A stretch of 64,000 bases of DNA from Burkholderia sp. SRS-46 (GTDB lineage: Bacteria > Pseudomonadota > Gammaproteobacteria > Burkholderiales > Burkholderiaceae): positions 496,001 to 560,000 of the forward strand of contig NZ_PTXL01000002.1 in the NCBI RefSeq assembly GCF_004343775.1. The letters run 5' to 3'. The notes under the pieces are model-generated. The model made no database searches, was not told the origin of the DNA, and saw nothing but the letters and a program-made list of their open reading frames with translations. This document shows, in pieces, positions 1 to 9,239 of the stretch (positions are counted from its first letter, which is position 1; each line of letters starts with the position of its first letter). Made by a program: the position numbers and the translations under genes.

Positions 1-1196
1 AGAAACGCAACCACGTCGTCGATATCCCGCTCGGTCCACACTGGCCGATCCCCTGCCCGCCGCGTGAGCGGTTCGTCGGTCGTATCGACGTTGCCGCGCA
101 GCGCCGCCGGCAGATCGTCGAACTTCACGACGCCGTGGCCGCGCTGCGCCGGATACCAGCGCGCCGGATGCGTATCGCGCTGCACGTAGAAGCGCAGCAC
201 GTCGCGCAGCGTATGAAAGCGCCCGTTGTGGAAGAACACCTGCCGCGCCGCCGTGTTGCGCAGCGACGGCGTCTTGAACAGCCCGCAGTTCGCCGGCTCC
301 GGCTGACCGGTGCGCAGCGGCCCGCACAGCCCGAGGTCGAAGTATCGCGGGTCGGCGTTCGCGCGCAGCGCGCGGTTGCGCGGCACGCCGAGCGCCTGGA
401 AGTTGAAGTCGGTCAGCAGCGGATGCGCACCGTCCACGCCCGGCTGGTCGATGTGGCACGACGCGCAGTTGCCGCGCGACGGATCGTCGAACAGCCGCTT
501 GCCGCGCAGCTCGCGCGCGTTCCACTGCGCGCGGCCGTCGAGTACGCGGTCGAACTTGCTCGAATACGGATGAAAGCTCGGGTCGTCGAGCTGGAAGCGT
601 TCGAGCGCCGTCGTCGCGAGCGCGAACGCGCGCGGCGGATCGTCGAACACCCGCGCGCCGAACACCTGCCTGAAGCGCGCCGCATAGGGCGCGCGGGCAA
701 GCTTCGCGGCCACCTCGGCCGGGCTGCGGTTCGCCATCTCGTCGGGGTTCAGCAGCGGAAATGCCGCCTGGTCGCGCAGCCGGTCGAACCGCCCGTCCCA
801 GCCGAAGCCGCCGGACGGCGCGTTGTCCGCGTCGGCGAGCCGCTCCGCCGCGCTCGCGGCCTGCACGTGCGTCCACACCGGCGTGCGGTTCAGCACGTAG
901 CGCAGGCTCGGCACCGCCCGCGTGCCCTGCCGGCGCAGGTCGGCGCCGCCATACTGCGCGGCGAGCCCGTTCGGCGGGCCGTACGCGTGCGCCGGACTGT
1001 GGCAGCTCGCGCACGACATGCGGCCCGACGCCGACAGCGACGGATCGAAGAAGATCAGCCGACCGAGTTCGGCGACCTCGCGCGCCGCCGGCGGGCTGTC
1101 CGCGCGCACCGGCTGCGGCGGCGCGGCCGGCGCCAGCGACGCGGCAGCCGACACGGCGAGCACCGCCGCGCACCACGTGACACGCACGCGCGTCAC
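1..1196 (-). CDS. di-haem cytochrome c peroxidase (MauG/CCP family), 3' end outside window
   Basis: This is probably a periplasmic di-haem c-type peroxidase that reduces H2O2 with electrons from a cytochrome; MauG-like oxidation of another substrate is the alternative. The minus-strand frame starts at a GTG (1196-1194) and has an Ala-rich N-terminal export signal. The first haem site is MSCASCH, encoded around 1020-1003. The second is NCASCH, encoded around 470-455 and followed by IDQPGVDG. The spacing and the motifs PYAARF and FKTPSLRN are typical of the family. The start GTG overlaps the stop of the upstream phosphoesterase (GTGA), so the two are likely translated together. The C-terminus runs off the left edge of the window. 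Family assignment is firm; the substrate is not. Confidence 0.85.
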   Translation of the reverse strand, partial: MTRVRVTWCAAVLAVSAAASLAPAAPPQPVRADSPPAAREVAELGRLIFFDPSLSASGRMSCASCHSPAHAYGPPNGLAAQYGGADLRRQGTRAVPSLRYVLNRTPVWTHVQAASAAERLADADNAPSGGFGWDGRFDRLRDQAAFPLLNPDEMANRSPAEVAAKLARAPYAARFRQVFGARVFDDPPRAFALATTALERFQLDDPSFHPYSSKFDRVLDGRAQWNARELRGKRLFDDPSRGNCASCHIDQPGVDGAHPLLTDFNFQALGVPRNRALRANADPRYFDLGLCGPLRTGQPEPANCGLFKTPSLRNTAARQVFFHNGRFHTLRDVLRFYVQRDTHPARWYPAQRGHGVVKFDDLPAALRGNVDTTDEPLTRRAGDRPVWTERDIDDVVAF

Positions 1197-2416
1197 AGGT
1201 TGGTGAAGATGTCGTTGCCGAACGGCGTCAGGCCGGCCTGCGCCGCGTAGCCGAGATGATCGAGCCCGAAGATGTCCTCGACGCTGCGCAGCATCGAATA
1301 ATGGTTGTACGGCACCGTCGACACCGTTCCCGGCTTGATGAACTTCGAGACCAGCACCGCGCCCGTGCGATCGCCGCCGAAGCCCTGCTTGGTCATCGTG
1401 ATCGTCGTGCCTTTGTACGGATACGACGTGCTTTGCGGAAACGGCGCGAGATTCGGGCCCGGCTGCTGGCTGCAGCAGGCCGTGCCCGCGAACGTCACGT
1501 CGACGCCCGACGCGCCCTGCGTGACCGACGCGTAGCTGCTCTCGTCGAAGTTGACGATCAGCAGGCCGTCCTGCTGGAACGCCGGCGACGCGGTGATCAC
1601 CGGCACCCACTTCTTCAGGAACGCATCGGCGCTGACGAGCCCGCCCGGCTCGCCGTTCGCGCACGGCGCATCGTGGCCGTCGTGGCACAGGTTGGGCGTG
1701 ATCAGGTTGAAGTTCGCGGTGGTCGCGACCGACTGCAGGTCGCGCTCGAGACGCGCGAGGTTCACGACGTTCGTCGCGCAGTCCGGCGAATCGACGATCG
1801 AGTGGAAATACACGAACGGGTTGTGCCGCGTTGCGTACTGGTCGCCGTTCGGCACCGCCGCGCTCGGCGCCTGCGCGACCTGCGTCAGGTCCGCGGTGTC
1901 GAGCGTCGGGTGGCCGCAGGTCGCGGCCTCGCGGGACGGATCGTTGCCCATGTCCTCCTCGTAGCCCTTCCACGTGAGGCCGGCCGCCTTCAGCTGATCG
2001 GGGAGCGTCTTCACGCTCGCCGGATACACGCAGCCGGACCCGATCGCCTGCCCGTCCGGCGTCATGCCCGTGAGCTTGAAATCCTGGTAGACCGGGCAAT
2101 CGTTGCCGGTCTCCTGCGTGGGCGCCTGGCCGCTGATCATCGAGATGTAGTTGTCGAGGCTCACGTGGCCGGTGCCGTGGTACTGCTGCGCGAGCGCACC
2201 CTGCGCGACGAGCGTGGTCGCGAGATAAGGCGCTTTCGTGTTCGCGCCGAAGGTGGTCGCGTAGTTCTCGTTTTCGAGCGTGATGACGAACACGTGACGG
2301 ATCTGCCGCTGCCCCGACACGCTCGGCGAAGACGATCCGCAGGCGACGATCAGGGTGGCGGTGACGACAAGCGACAGGGCGGCGAGCGATGCGCGCATCC
2401 ACGTGCGTCGGGACAT
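1193..2416 (-). CDS. phosphoesterase family lipoprotein (acid phosphatase / phospholipase C-like)
   Basis: This 407-residue protein belongs to the phosphoesterase family that includes acid phosphatases (AcpA) and non-specific phospholipases C (PF04185-type). It starts with a lipoprotein signal whose lipobox is LIVAC with Cys at about 26, so it should be anchored outside the inner membrane. The metal-binding opening VITLENENY sits near residues 45-53. TGHVSLDNYISMISGQ follows, and IVNFDES and NHYSMLRSVEDIFGL lie further on; these are the usual landmarks of the fold. The stop overlaps the start of the di-haem peroxidase gene. It probably cleaves phosphate esters in the periplasm, but the substrate cannot be told from sequence. 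Confidence 0.85.
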   Translation of the reverse strand: MSRRTWMRASLAALSLVVTATLIVACGSSSPSVSGQRQIRHVFVITLENENYATTFGANTKAPYLATTLVAQGALAQQYHGTGHVSLDNYISMISGQAPTQETGNDCPVYQDFKLTGMTPDGQAIGSGCVYPASVKTLPDQLKAAGLTWKGYEEDMGNDPSREAATCGHPTLDTADLTQVAQAPSAAVPNGDQYATRHNPFVYFHSIVDSPDCATNVVNLARLERDLQSVATTANFNLITPNLCHDGHDAPCANGEPGGLVSADAFLKKWVPVITASPAFQQDGLLIVNFDESSYASVTQGASGVDVTFAGTACCSQQPGPNLAPFPQSTSYPYKGTTITMTKQGFGGDRTGAVLVSKFIKPGTVSTVPYNHYSMLRSVEDIFGLDHLGYAAQAGLTPFGNDIFTNL

Positions 2417-2565
2417 GGGGGCTCCAGGAGGTTCGATGTCGGAATGGGAAGGCGATGCGCACCGGCACGGCCGGGCCGGTGCCGCATCGCCCCGCGCAAT
2501 CTAGCATCGGCGCCGGAGGCCGCGATCGTCCGTTTGGATGAGGGGGACGTGCGACGCGATCGCAC

Positions 2566-4146
2566 TCATTGCGCCATCTGCGCCGACAACGGCCGCGCCA
2601 GCAACTTGCCGATGACCACCGCGCCGACCAGCGCCAGCCCGCCGCTCACCAGCAGCGCATCCGCGAACCCGCTCGCGAATGCCGCCGGCGCGGCGTCGCC
2701 GAGCACGCGCGCCGCATGCGGCGGCACGCGGCCCAGCGCCCGCGCGAGATCGCCGGCCAGCAGGCTCGACATGAACGGCGCGTCGACGCTTGCGCGCAAG
2801 TCCGGCGCCGCCGCGAGCAGCCGGTCGAGCTGCGCGTGCGTGCGCGCGGCCAGCACCGCGCCGAGCACACCCACCGCCGTCACGATCGCGGAAAATCGCG
2901 TCGTCGTGCTGATCCCCGACGCCATGCCCGTGCGGTGCGGCGGCACGCACGCCATGATCGCCTTCTGCGTGTCGCCGTTCATGATGCCGGCGCCGCACCC
3001 CGTCACGAACATCCCGAGCGCGACCAGCCGATAGTCGCCGCTCGCCGTGAGCGCCGCGGTCAGCAGGTTGCCCGCGCCGATCAACGCGAGCCCGCCCGCC
3101 AGCACGCCGCCGGACGACACGCGCGCCGCCAGCGCCGCGCCCAGCGACGGCCCGACGATCATCGCGAACGCGAACGGCAGCATGCCGAGCCCCGCGTCGA
3201 TCGCCGACATGCCGAATGCGTTCTGCAGATAGAGCGGCAGGAACGTCATCATCACCTGCGCGCACGCCGCATAGCCGAACATCGCGAGCACCGCGCCGAC
3301 GAAGCGCGGCTCGCGGAACAGCGTGAGGTCGATCATCGGCCGCGCCTGCCAGCGCTCCGCGCCAACGAAGCCCGCGAACAGCGCGGCGCCCAGCACGAAA
3401 CGGCCGAGCGTCGCCGCCGACAGCCAGCCGTGCGCCGGCGCGCCGATCAGCGCGGCGATGCCGCAGGCGAGCGCCGCGCCGAACAGCAGGCTGCCGACGG
3501 CGTCGACGCGCTTCGCGTGCGGGTCGCGCGATTCGTCGATCGCGACGCGCGCGCCCACGCCGAGCAGCACGCACACCGGCAGGTTGAGCAGGAACACCCA
3601 GCGCCAGCCGATCCATTGCGTGATCGCGCCGCCGACGAGCGGCGCGATCGCGGTCGCGACGCCCATGCACATCCCCCAGATCGCCCACGCGCGGGTGCGC
3701 GCGCGCCCTTCCGGAAAGCGGTTCGCGATCACCGCGAGCGCCGCCGTGAGCAGCAGCGCCGCGCCGCCGCCCTTCACCGCGCGCGCGGCGATCAGCCAGC
3801 CGGCGGACGGCGCGAGCCCGCAGCCGAGCGACGCGACGAAGAAGATCGCGAGGCCCGCCGCCAGCATCCGCTTGCGCCCGAAGCGATCGGCGAGCCCGCC
3901 GGCCGGCAGCAGGCACGCGGCGAACGCGGTCATGTACGCACTCACGACCCACTCGATGTCGGCAAAGCTCGCATGGAAGCTGCGCGCGATGCTCGGCAGC
4001 GACACGGCCACGACGTTGGTGTCGAGCACGATCAGCGAACAGGTGGCGGACGCGACGGCGAGCGTCGCGGCGGCCGGCATGCGGGCGCGGGCGGACGGCG
4101 CGGCGGCGGGCTCGCCCGCGCGCGGCGCGGGGGAAGACTGGGACAT
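2566..4146 (-). CDS. MFS drug/metabolite exporter, DHA2 (14-TM) family
   Basis: This 526-residue inner-membrane protein has a hydrophobicity pattern compatible with 14 transmembrane helices. The first helix carries LDTNVVAVSLP (residues 41-51), the motif typical of DHA2 proton antiporters of the EmrB/QacA type. The loop between helices 2 and 3 has GGLADRFGRKR (about 83-93), the MFS motif A. GGAITQWIGWRWVFLLNLP is also typical of the DHA2 group. There is no adjacent membrane-fusion gene. It is divergent from the LysR gene that starts at 4247, about 100 bases away, which makes that LysR protein its most likely regulator. The substrate is unknown. Confidence 0.88.
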   Translation of the reverse strand: MSQSSPAPRAGEPAAAPSARARMPAAATLAVASATCSLIVLDTNVVAVSLPSIARSFHASFADIEWVVSAYMTAFAACLLPAGGLADRFGRKRMLAAGLAIFFVASLGCGLAPSAGWLIAARAVKGGGAALLLTAALAVIANRFPEGRARTRAWAIWGMCMGVATAIAPLVGGAITQWIGWRWVFLLNLPVCVLLGVGARVAIDESRDPHAKRVDAVGSLLFGAALACGIAALIGAPAHGWLSAATLGRFVLGAALFAGFVGAERWQARPMIDLTLFREPRFVGAVLAMFGYAACAQVMMTFLPLYLQNAFGMSAIDAGLGMLPFAFAMIVGPSLGAALAARVSSGGVLAGGLALIGAGNLLTAALTASGDYRLVALGMFVTGCGAGIMNGDTQKAIMACVPPHRTGMASGISTTTRFSAIVTAVGVLGAVLAARTHAQLDRLLAAAPDLRASVDAPFMSSLLAGDLARALGRVPPHAARVLGDAAPAAFASGFADALLVSGGLALVGAVVIGKLLARPLSAQMAQ

Positions 4147-4246
4147 CGACGACTCCGGGGCAGGATGAACGAACCGTATGCTAGGCTTGCCCGGTATTGC
4201 CTGTCATTGCACCCTCAACGCTGTTTTATTGACGATTTTTGCAATC

Positions 4247-5116
4247 ATGGATCGGCTCGAATTCCGCCACGTGCGTGCGTTCCTCAGCGTCGCGCGCCAT
4301 CTCCACTTCGCCCGCGCGGCCGACGAACTCGACATGGCGCCGCCCGCACTCACGCGGCAGATCCAGGAGGCCGAGCGGCTGCTCGGCGTGCGGCTGTTTC
4401 ACCGGTCGCGCCGCGCGGTCACGCTGAGCGCCGCGGGCGAGGCCTACCTCGGCGAGGCGAGCGCCGCGTTCGAGCACCTGCAGCGCGGCCGCGAACTCGC
4501 CGCGCTGGCCGAGCGCGGCGAGCTGGGCCGGATCGCGATCGGCTACGTGTCGTCGGCCCTCTATTCGGGCACGCTGCAGCGCACGGTCGGCGCGTTTCGC
4601 GCCGCGCATCCGCGCATCGAGCTCAACCTGCGCGAGGTGCCGATGGACGACGTCGCGAAGCAGATCGACGCGGGCCGGCTCGACATCGCGTACGTCCGGC
4701 CGCCGCTGCCGCTGCCCGGCGAACTGCGCATCGTCACGCTGCAGCGCGACGTGTTCATCGCGGCCGTCCCGGCCGACTCGCCGTTCGCCGCGCGGGACAC
4801 CGTGAAAGCCGCCGATCTCGCCGGTGCCCGCTTCGCGGTGCCCGAACAGGAACTCGGCACGCTCGAAGTCGCGCGGCGCGGCCGTTTCGCGCCGGTGGTC
4901 GCCGCGCGGCCGGGCGGGCTGCTCGCGGTGCTGGCCTGCGTGTCGGTGAACGGCTGCGTGGCCGTGATTCCGGATGCGCTCGCGCAGTGCGTGTCGCTGC
5001 CCGGCGTCGTCTACCGGCCGCTCGCGGGCAAGCCGATCACGTCCGAGCTGGCGCTCGCGTGCCGCCGCTTCGAAAAGGCGCCCGCGGTGCGCGCGTTCCT
5101 GCGCGCCGTGTCATAG
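4247..5116 (+). CDS. LysR-family transcriptional regulator
   Basis: This 289-residue LysR-type regulator has an N-terminal winged helix-turn-helix over about residues 1-60. The landmarks are LEFRHVRAFLSVARHLHFARAA and then LTRQIQEAERLLGVRLFHRS. The C-terminal effector-binding domain runs from about residue 90 to the end. I chose the ATG at 4247 because the family always begins with this short lead into the first helix; an in-frame codon at 4178 would add 23 residues unlike the family. It is divergent from the MFS exporter gene, the usual arrangement for a LysR protein and its target. The inducer is unknown. Confidence 0.88.
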   Translation: MDRLEFRHVRAFLSVARHLHFARAADELDMAPPALTRQIQEAERLLGVRLFHRSRRAVTLSAAGEAYLGEASAAFEHLQRGRELAALAERGELGRIAIGYVSSALYSGTLQRTVGAFRAAHPRIELNLREVPMDDVAKQIDAGRLDIAYVRPPLPLPGELRIVTLQRDVFIAAVPADSPFAARDTVKAADLAGARFAVPEQELGTLEVARRGRFAPVVAARPGGLLAVLACVSVNGCVAVIPDALAQCVSLPGVVYRPLAGKPITSELALACRRFEKAPAVRAFLRAVS

Positions 5117-5182
5117 GCCGGGTGATGCGCGGAACCGGTTTCGTCGTCGGGACGCGCCATGAACGCGCTCGTGCCGACGCGT

Positions 5183-5557
5183 TCAACGCGCCTTCGTCAT
5201 GTCGAGATCCGGCACGTCGTCGCCGAACGCCGCCGCCACCAGCGTGCGCATCGCGGCGACCAGGAGCGTCGGGCCCGACTGGTTGAACGTGCAGCGCTCG
5301 CCCGCGGACGGCACGGCGCGATGCAGCACCGCCCGCCACGCGCCGCGCCCGCCGTCGCGCTCGAACGCGGCGAACGGCCGGCGTTCGACGAGCGGGCCGC
5401 CGTCCGTCCATGACGACGACGGCGCGAACGGCACGGGCGCGCCGCCCGCGTCGCGGATCGCCAGACATGCGCCGTCGGCGACACGCGGCGCGCCGAGCCC
5501 TTCGGCCATCGCCACCCAATAGTCCAGCGGTGCACCGGTCAGGTCCTGAACCTGCAT
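5183..5557 (-). CDS. DUF2591 (NinX-like) small protein
   Basis: This is a 124-residue soluble protein starting at the ATG at 5557, which is preceded by a strong ribosome-binding site (GAAGGAGG). The opening [18 protein letters not shown] is the signature of the DUF2591/phage NinX family. The end has [24 protein letters not shown], also usual for the family. Its biochemical role is not known. A longer frame to 5662 exists but lacks a good ribosome-binding site. It faces the LysR gene convergently, 66 bases apart. No other phage gene is nearby, so it looks like a domesticated single gene. Confidence 0.75.
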   Translation of the reverse strand: MQVQDLTGAPLDYWVAMAEGLGAPRVADGACLAIRDAGGAPVPFAPSSSWTDGGPLVERRPFAAFERDGGRGAWRAVLHRAVPSAGERCTFNQSGPTLLVAAMRTLVAAAFGDDVPDLDMTKAR

Positions 5558-5677
5558 CGCCCCCTCCTTCGCCGTCCAAAACGCCATCCTAATACCCGCC
5601 GCCCGGGGCGCGCCGGCCGCCGGCGAACAACGCTTCCACGGGTGAAACACTCCTCCTCGCAAACCCTTGCATCCATG

Positions 5678-5705
5678 TTACGAATCGTCGATTCCTGCGT
5701 ACAAT
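5678..5705 (+). promoter_or_regulatory. candidate sigma-70 promoter for the glycosyltransferase pair
   Basis: TTACGA at 5678-5683 and TACAAT at 5700-5705 are separated by 16 bases. They lie about 140 bases upstream of the GT2 start at 5845 in an otherwise gene-free stretch (5558-5844). The match is by eye; no start site is known. Confidence 0.35.
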
Positions 5706-5844
5706 GGCCGCAACGCCTGTCGTCGCGGCCTGCCGCGGCCGCCGGGCCAGAACCAGAATTCGCGCCGGACCGGGTCGGGCCCGTCCGGCGGACGACCACC
5801 GGATTCACACGATGCAGCGCAAGCCGGATCTCTCGGGGGGACGC

Positions 5845-6954
5845 ATGTCCACGCACGCCAGAAAACCGCTGGTATCGCTCGTCGTGCCGTTTCACGACGA
5901 AGAGGCCGCGATCGACGCGTTCTTTGCGGAGACGCTGCCCATTCTCGAATCGATCGACGCGGTGCGTTTCGAAATCGTCTGCATCAACGACGGCAGCCGC
6001 GATCGCACGCTCGACCGGCTGATCGCGGTCGCGGCCGGCGACCCGCGCATGCGCGTGATCGATCTCACGCGCCGCTTCGGCAAGGAAGCCGCGCTCACCG
6101 CCGGCCTCGACGAAGCGGCCGGCGCCGCGGTGATCCTGATCGATGCCGACCTGCAGGACCCGCCCGCGCTGATCCCCGCGATGATCGAACACTGGCGCGC
6201 CGGCGCCGAGGTGGTCGCCGCGAAGCGCACCGACCGGATGTGCGATCCGTTCATGCAGCGTGCCGCGGCCGCGCTCTACTATCGCGTGCACAACGCGCTG
6301 TCCGAAGTGGAGATGCCGGAGAACGTCGGCGACTTCCGCCTGATGGACCGCGAGGTCGTCGACGCGCTGCGCGCGCTGCCCGAGCGGCGACGCTTCATGA
6401 AGGGGCTGTTCGCGTGGGTCGGCTTTCGCACCGCGATCGTCGAATACACGCGCGCGCCGCGCAGCGGCGGCCACTCGAAATTCTCTGGCTGGCGGCGCTG
6501 GAACTTCGCGCTCGAAGGCATCACGAGCTTCAGCACGGTGCCGCTGCGGGTGTGGACCTATGTCGGCCTCGCGTTCGCGGTGCTGGCGCTCGTATACGGC
6601 GCGTTCGTCGTCGTGCGCACGCTGCTGTTCGGCAACCCGGTGCACGGCTACGCGTCGCTGATTTCCGTCGTGCTGTTCACGGGCGGCATCCAGCTGATCG
6701 GCATCGGCGTGATCGGCGAATACCTCGGCCGCATCTATCACGAATCGAAGCAGCGCCCCGTCTACCTGGTGCGGCGCCGCTACCGCGCCGAGCGGTCCGC
6801 CGCCGCGCAGCCCGCGCAAGCTGTGCGTCAGGCGCCCGTGCATCCGACCTCGAAGCTGCTGCCATTCCCGGTCAAGCGGGCGAGCGTCGCGCGCCGCCGG
6901 CCCGCGATGCCGGCGGCGGCCGGCCAAGGCGTCAGGAAGGTCTCGATCAAGTAA
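5845..6954 (+). CDS. GT2 glycosyltransferase, GtrB/DPM1-like, membrane-bound
   Basis: This 369-residue family 2 glycosyltransferase resembles bactoprenol (undecaprenyl-phosphate) glycosyltransferases such as GtrB. It would transfer a sugar from a nucleotide donor to the lipid carrier on the cytoplasmic side. The N-terminal domain has SLVVPFHDEE (about 11-20), INDGSRDRT (about 47-55) and the nucleotide/metal motif DADLQDPP starting near residue 100. Two C-terminal helices span roughly residues 225-300, and GVIGEYLGRIYHESKQRPVY closes the family domain. I chose ATG 5845, which has a GGGGGG-rich ribosome-binding site; ATG 5812 would add 11 residues. It is followed closely by a GT87 gene, and the pair probably hands a lipid-linked sugar to a second transferase. 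Confidence 0.87.
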   Translation: MSTHARKPLVSLVVPFHDEEAAIDAFFAETLPILESIDAVRFEIVCINDGSRDRTLDRLIAVAAGDPRMRVIDLTRRFGKEAALTAGLDEAAGAAVILIDADLQDPPALIPAMIEHWRAGAEVVAAKRTDRMCDPFMQRAAAALYYRVHNALSEVEMPENVGDFRLMDREVVDALRALPERRRFMKGLFAWVGFRTAIVEYTRAPRSGGHSKFSGWRRWNFALEGITSFSTVPLRVWTYVGLAFAVLALVYGAFVVVRTLLFGNPVHGYASLISVVLFTGGIQLIGIGVIGEYLGRIYHESKQRPVYLVRRRYRAERSAAAQPAQAVRQAPVHPTSKLLPFPVKRASVARRRPAMPAAAGQGVRKVSIK

Positions 6955-6969
6955 CCCGGCAAGCGGCGC

Positions 6970-8235
6970 ATGGAAATTCCCCGGCAATCGATGCAAACGG
7001 CAAACCGCCCCGTGCGCGCGTGGCTGACGCCCGGGCGGGTCGTCGTGTACAGCGCGTTCGTGCTCGTGTTCTGCCTGCAGTTCGTCGCGATCTGGGCGTG
7101 GGTGATCCACAGCGCGCCCGGCCCCGTCACGTCGCGCCCGGGCGCCGACTACTCGGTGTTCTGGTCGGCGTCGTACGTGATGCTGCACGGCGCGCCGTGG
7201 CAGGCCTACGATTACCCGACCTTCTCGCGGCTGTCGGCCGACCTGTTCCCGCATTTCCATCGCGAGGGCTTCCTCGCGTGGCTGTACCCGCCCACCTACC
7301 TCGTGATGATCACGCCGCTGGCGCTGCTGCCGTATGCAGTCAGCTATCCGTTGTTCGTCGCGTTCGGCATCGTCGTGCTCGGTTTCACCGCATGGCGTGT
7401 GTCGGGCCTCGCCGGGATCCCGGGCGCGGGGCGCTGCTGTGCGTTCGCGCTGGTCGCCGCGCCGTGCGTGTTCGTCACCGCGACGCTCGGGCAGAACGCG
7501 TTCCTCACGGCGTCGTGCGCGGCGCTGGCGGTCTACTGGGCCGACCGGCGGCCGCTGTGGGCCGGCCTGTGCATCGGCCTGTTGTCGGTCAAGCCGCAGA
7601 TGGCGCTGCTGTTCCCGTTCGTGCTGGTCGCCGCGCGCGCATGGCGCACGATCGCGTGGGCCGCGCTGGCGACCACCGCGTTCGTCGCGCTGAGCGTGCT
7701 GGTCTGCGGCGTCGCGTCGCTGCGCCTGTTCGCCGCCAGCGCGGGGCTCGCGCGCTCGCTCATCCTCGAGCACGGCGTCGTGTTCTGGTTCGCGTCGCCC
7801 ACGCCGTTCGCCGCGTTCCGCCTCGCGGGCCTGCCGCTCGGGGCCGTGTATGCCGCGCAAGCGTGCATCGCGGCGATCGCGATCGCGGCCGCGTGCATCG
7901 TGTGGGCCCGGTCGCGCGACACCCGCTTGCGCGCGGCGGTGCTCGCGGTCGCGACACTCGCCGCGAACCCGTACGTGTGGCACTACGAGCTCATCTGGCT
8001 CGGCATCGCGGTCGCCTGCATGCTGGGGATCGGCTGGCGCGACGGCTGGCTGCGCGGCGAGCAGGCCACCATCGCGCTCATGTGGCTGCTGCCGCTCGTC
8101 GAATACCTGAACCCGTGGCTGAGGCTGCCGCAGATCGGCCCGGCCGTGACGCTGCTGGCGCTCCTGATGCTGCTGCGCCGCGCGCGCGCCGGCGCTCACA
8201 TCGCGGCGAGCCGCGGCGGCACGTACACGCCGTAG
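6970..8235 (+). CDS. GT87 (DUF2029) polytopic glycosyltransferase
   Basis: This 421-residue integral membrane protein has about ten predicted transmembrane helices. It matches the GT87/DUF2029 family of polyprenyl-phosphate-dependent sugar transferases. Seen features are the first helix at about 22-46, the periplasmic loop with DYSVFWSASYVMLHG (the acidic residue region used for catalysis in GT-C enzymes), then WLYPPTYLVMITPLALLPY and SVKPQMALLFPF, which are family hallmarks. It follows the GT2 gene after 15 bases, so the two likely form an operon. The last 40 bases overlap the 3' end of tadG on the other strand. The sugar and acceptor are unknown. Confidence 0.82.
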   Translation: MEIPRQSMQTANRPVRAWLTPGRVVVYSAFVLVFCLQFVAIWAWVIHSAPGPVTSRPGADYSVFWSASYVMLHGAPWQAYDYPTFSRLSADLFPHFHREGFLAWLYPPTYLVMITPLALLPYAVSYPLFVAFGIVVLGFTAWRVSGLAGIPGAGRCCAFALVAAPCVFVTATLGQNAFLTASCAALAVYWADRRPLWAGLCIGLLSVKPQMALLFPFVLVAARAWRTIAWAALATTAFVALSVLVCGVASLRLFAASAGLARSLILEHGVVFWFASPTPFAAFRLAGLPLGAVYAAQACIAAIAIAAACIVWARSRDTRLRAAVLAVATLAANPYVWHYELIWLGIAVACMLGIGWRDGWLRGEQATIALMWLLPLVEYLNPWLRLPQIGPAVTLLALLMLLRRARAGAHIAASRGGTYTP

Positions 8236-9239
8236 TACGGCCCGACCCCGGTCGCGACGCCGGGCATCTTCACGCCGGCCACGAAATGGCCCTGGATGTA
8301 CTTGTACGTGCCGCCGAGCGACACGTCGATGTGGAACGCCGCGAACGCGACGATCGGCACGGTGGTGCTGCTCGACGTCTGCGTGACCACCGGCAGGATC
8401 ACGGTCGCGCCGACCGGCACCGACGTGTAGAGCGTCGCCTTCACGCCGGTCGCGAGGTTGATGCTGTCGCCGATGCTCAGCGTGGTCGGGTTGCCGCTCG
8501 TCATCAGGACCGACATCGTCGTCGTGTCGGTCGCGGTCGACTGGAACGACGTCCATTGCCCGCCCATGCACAACGTGCCGTAGGTCTGGCCGTTCGTGAT
8601 CGAGAACTCGTACGGCAGGTTCGTCAACGGGTTGATCAGCGGCTGGTTGGTCGCCGCGTTCCAGTACTGGTTGTACACGCACTGGTCGATCGCGACCGGA
8701 AACAGCCCACCTGCCGCCACCCCGCCCGGCGCGGCCAGCACCGCCACCGCGGTCGCGCTGCCGGACGCGCCGGGAATCCCCAGCAGCCCGCCGAGCAGCA
8801 GCGGGATCGAGCCGCCGTTCACGCCCGGCGCGCGCGACACGGTGACCTGCACCGCCGGCACGTCGTAGGTGCCGGGCGTGATGGTGATCGCCTGCATCCC
8901 CGCCGGGCTGCGCGTCATGTTCCAGTACCCCGCGGATACCGTGCCGGTCGACAGCGCGGCGCCGGCCGCCGAGTTCTGCGCGATCACGCCGTTCGCGGCC
9001 GATGCGGCCTGGGCCCAGTTCAGCGCGCCGCCGGTCGGCGCCATCATCGCGTCGGCCCCCGCGAGCGCGGCCGCGTCGGCGGCGTTCTGCAACTGGTTGC
9101 GCACGGTGGCCACCCACGCAATGTCGATCGCGAGCGCGCCGAACGACAGCAGCGGGATCAGGAACAGCAGGAAGAACAGCGCGACCGAGCCGCGCTGCCG
9201 CGCGGGAGCGACCCGCCGCGCGCCGCCCGCGTCATTCAT
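8196..9239 (-). CDS. tadG: TadG-like pseudopilin/pilus assembly protein
   Basis: This 347-residue protein is the last gene of the tad operon. It begins with a basic stretch and RGSVALFFLLFLIPLLSFGALAIDIAWV, a single N-terminal transmembrane segment (about 17-43). RNQLQNAADAAALAGA follows, the hallmark of TadG/DUF2134 proteins. The rest is a large beta-rich, Thr/Val-rich exported domain. Its start overlaps the stop of tadE by 8 bases. It lacks the clear von Willebrand A domain of larger TadG proteins. Its 3' end overlaps the GT87 gene on the opposite strand by 40 bases. Confidence 0.83.
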   Translation of the reverse strand: MNDAGGARRVAPARQRGSVALFFLLFLIPLLSFGALAIDIAWVATVRNQLQNAADAAALAGADAMMAPTGGALNWAQAASAANGVIAQNSAAGAALSTGTVSAGYWNMTRSPAGMQAITITPGTYDVPAVQVTVSRAPGVNGGSIPLLLGGLLGIPGASGSATAVAVLAAPGGVAAGGLFPVAIDQCVYNQYWNAATNQPLINPLTNLPYEFSITNGQTYGTLCMGGQWTSFQSTATDTTTMSVLMTSGNPTTLSIGDSINLATGVKATLYTSVPVGATVILPVVTQTSSSTTVPIVAFAAFHIDVSLGGTYKYIQGHFVAGVKMPGVATGVGPYYGVYVPPRLAAM

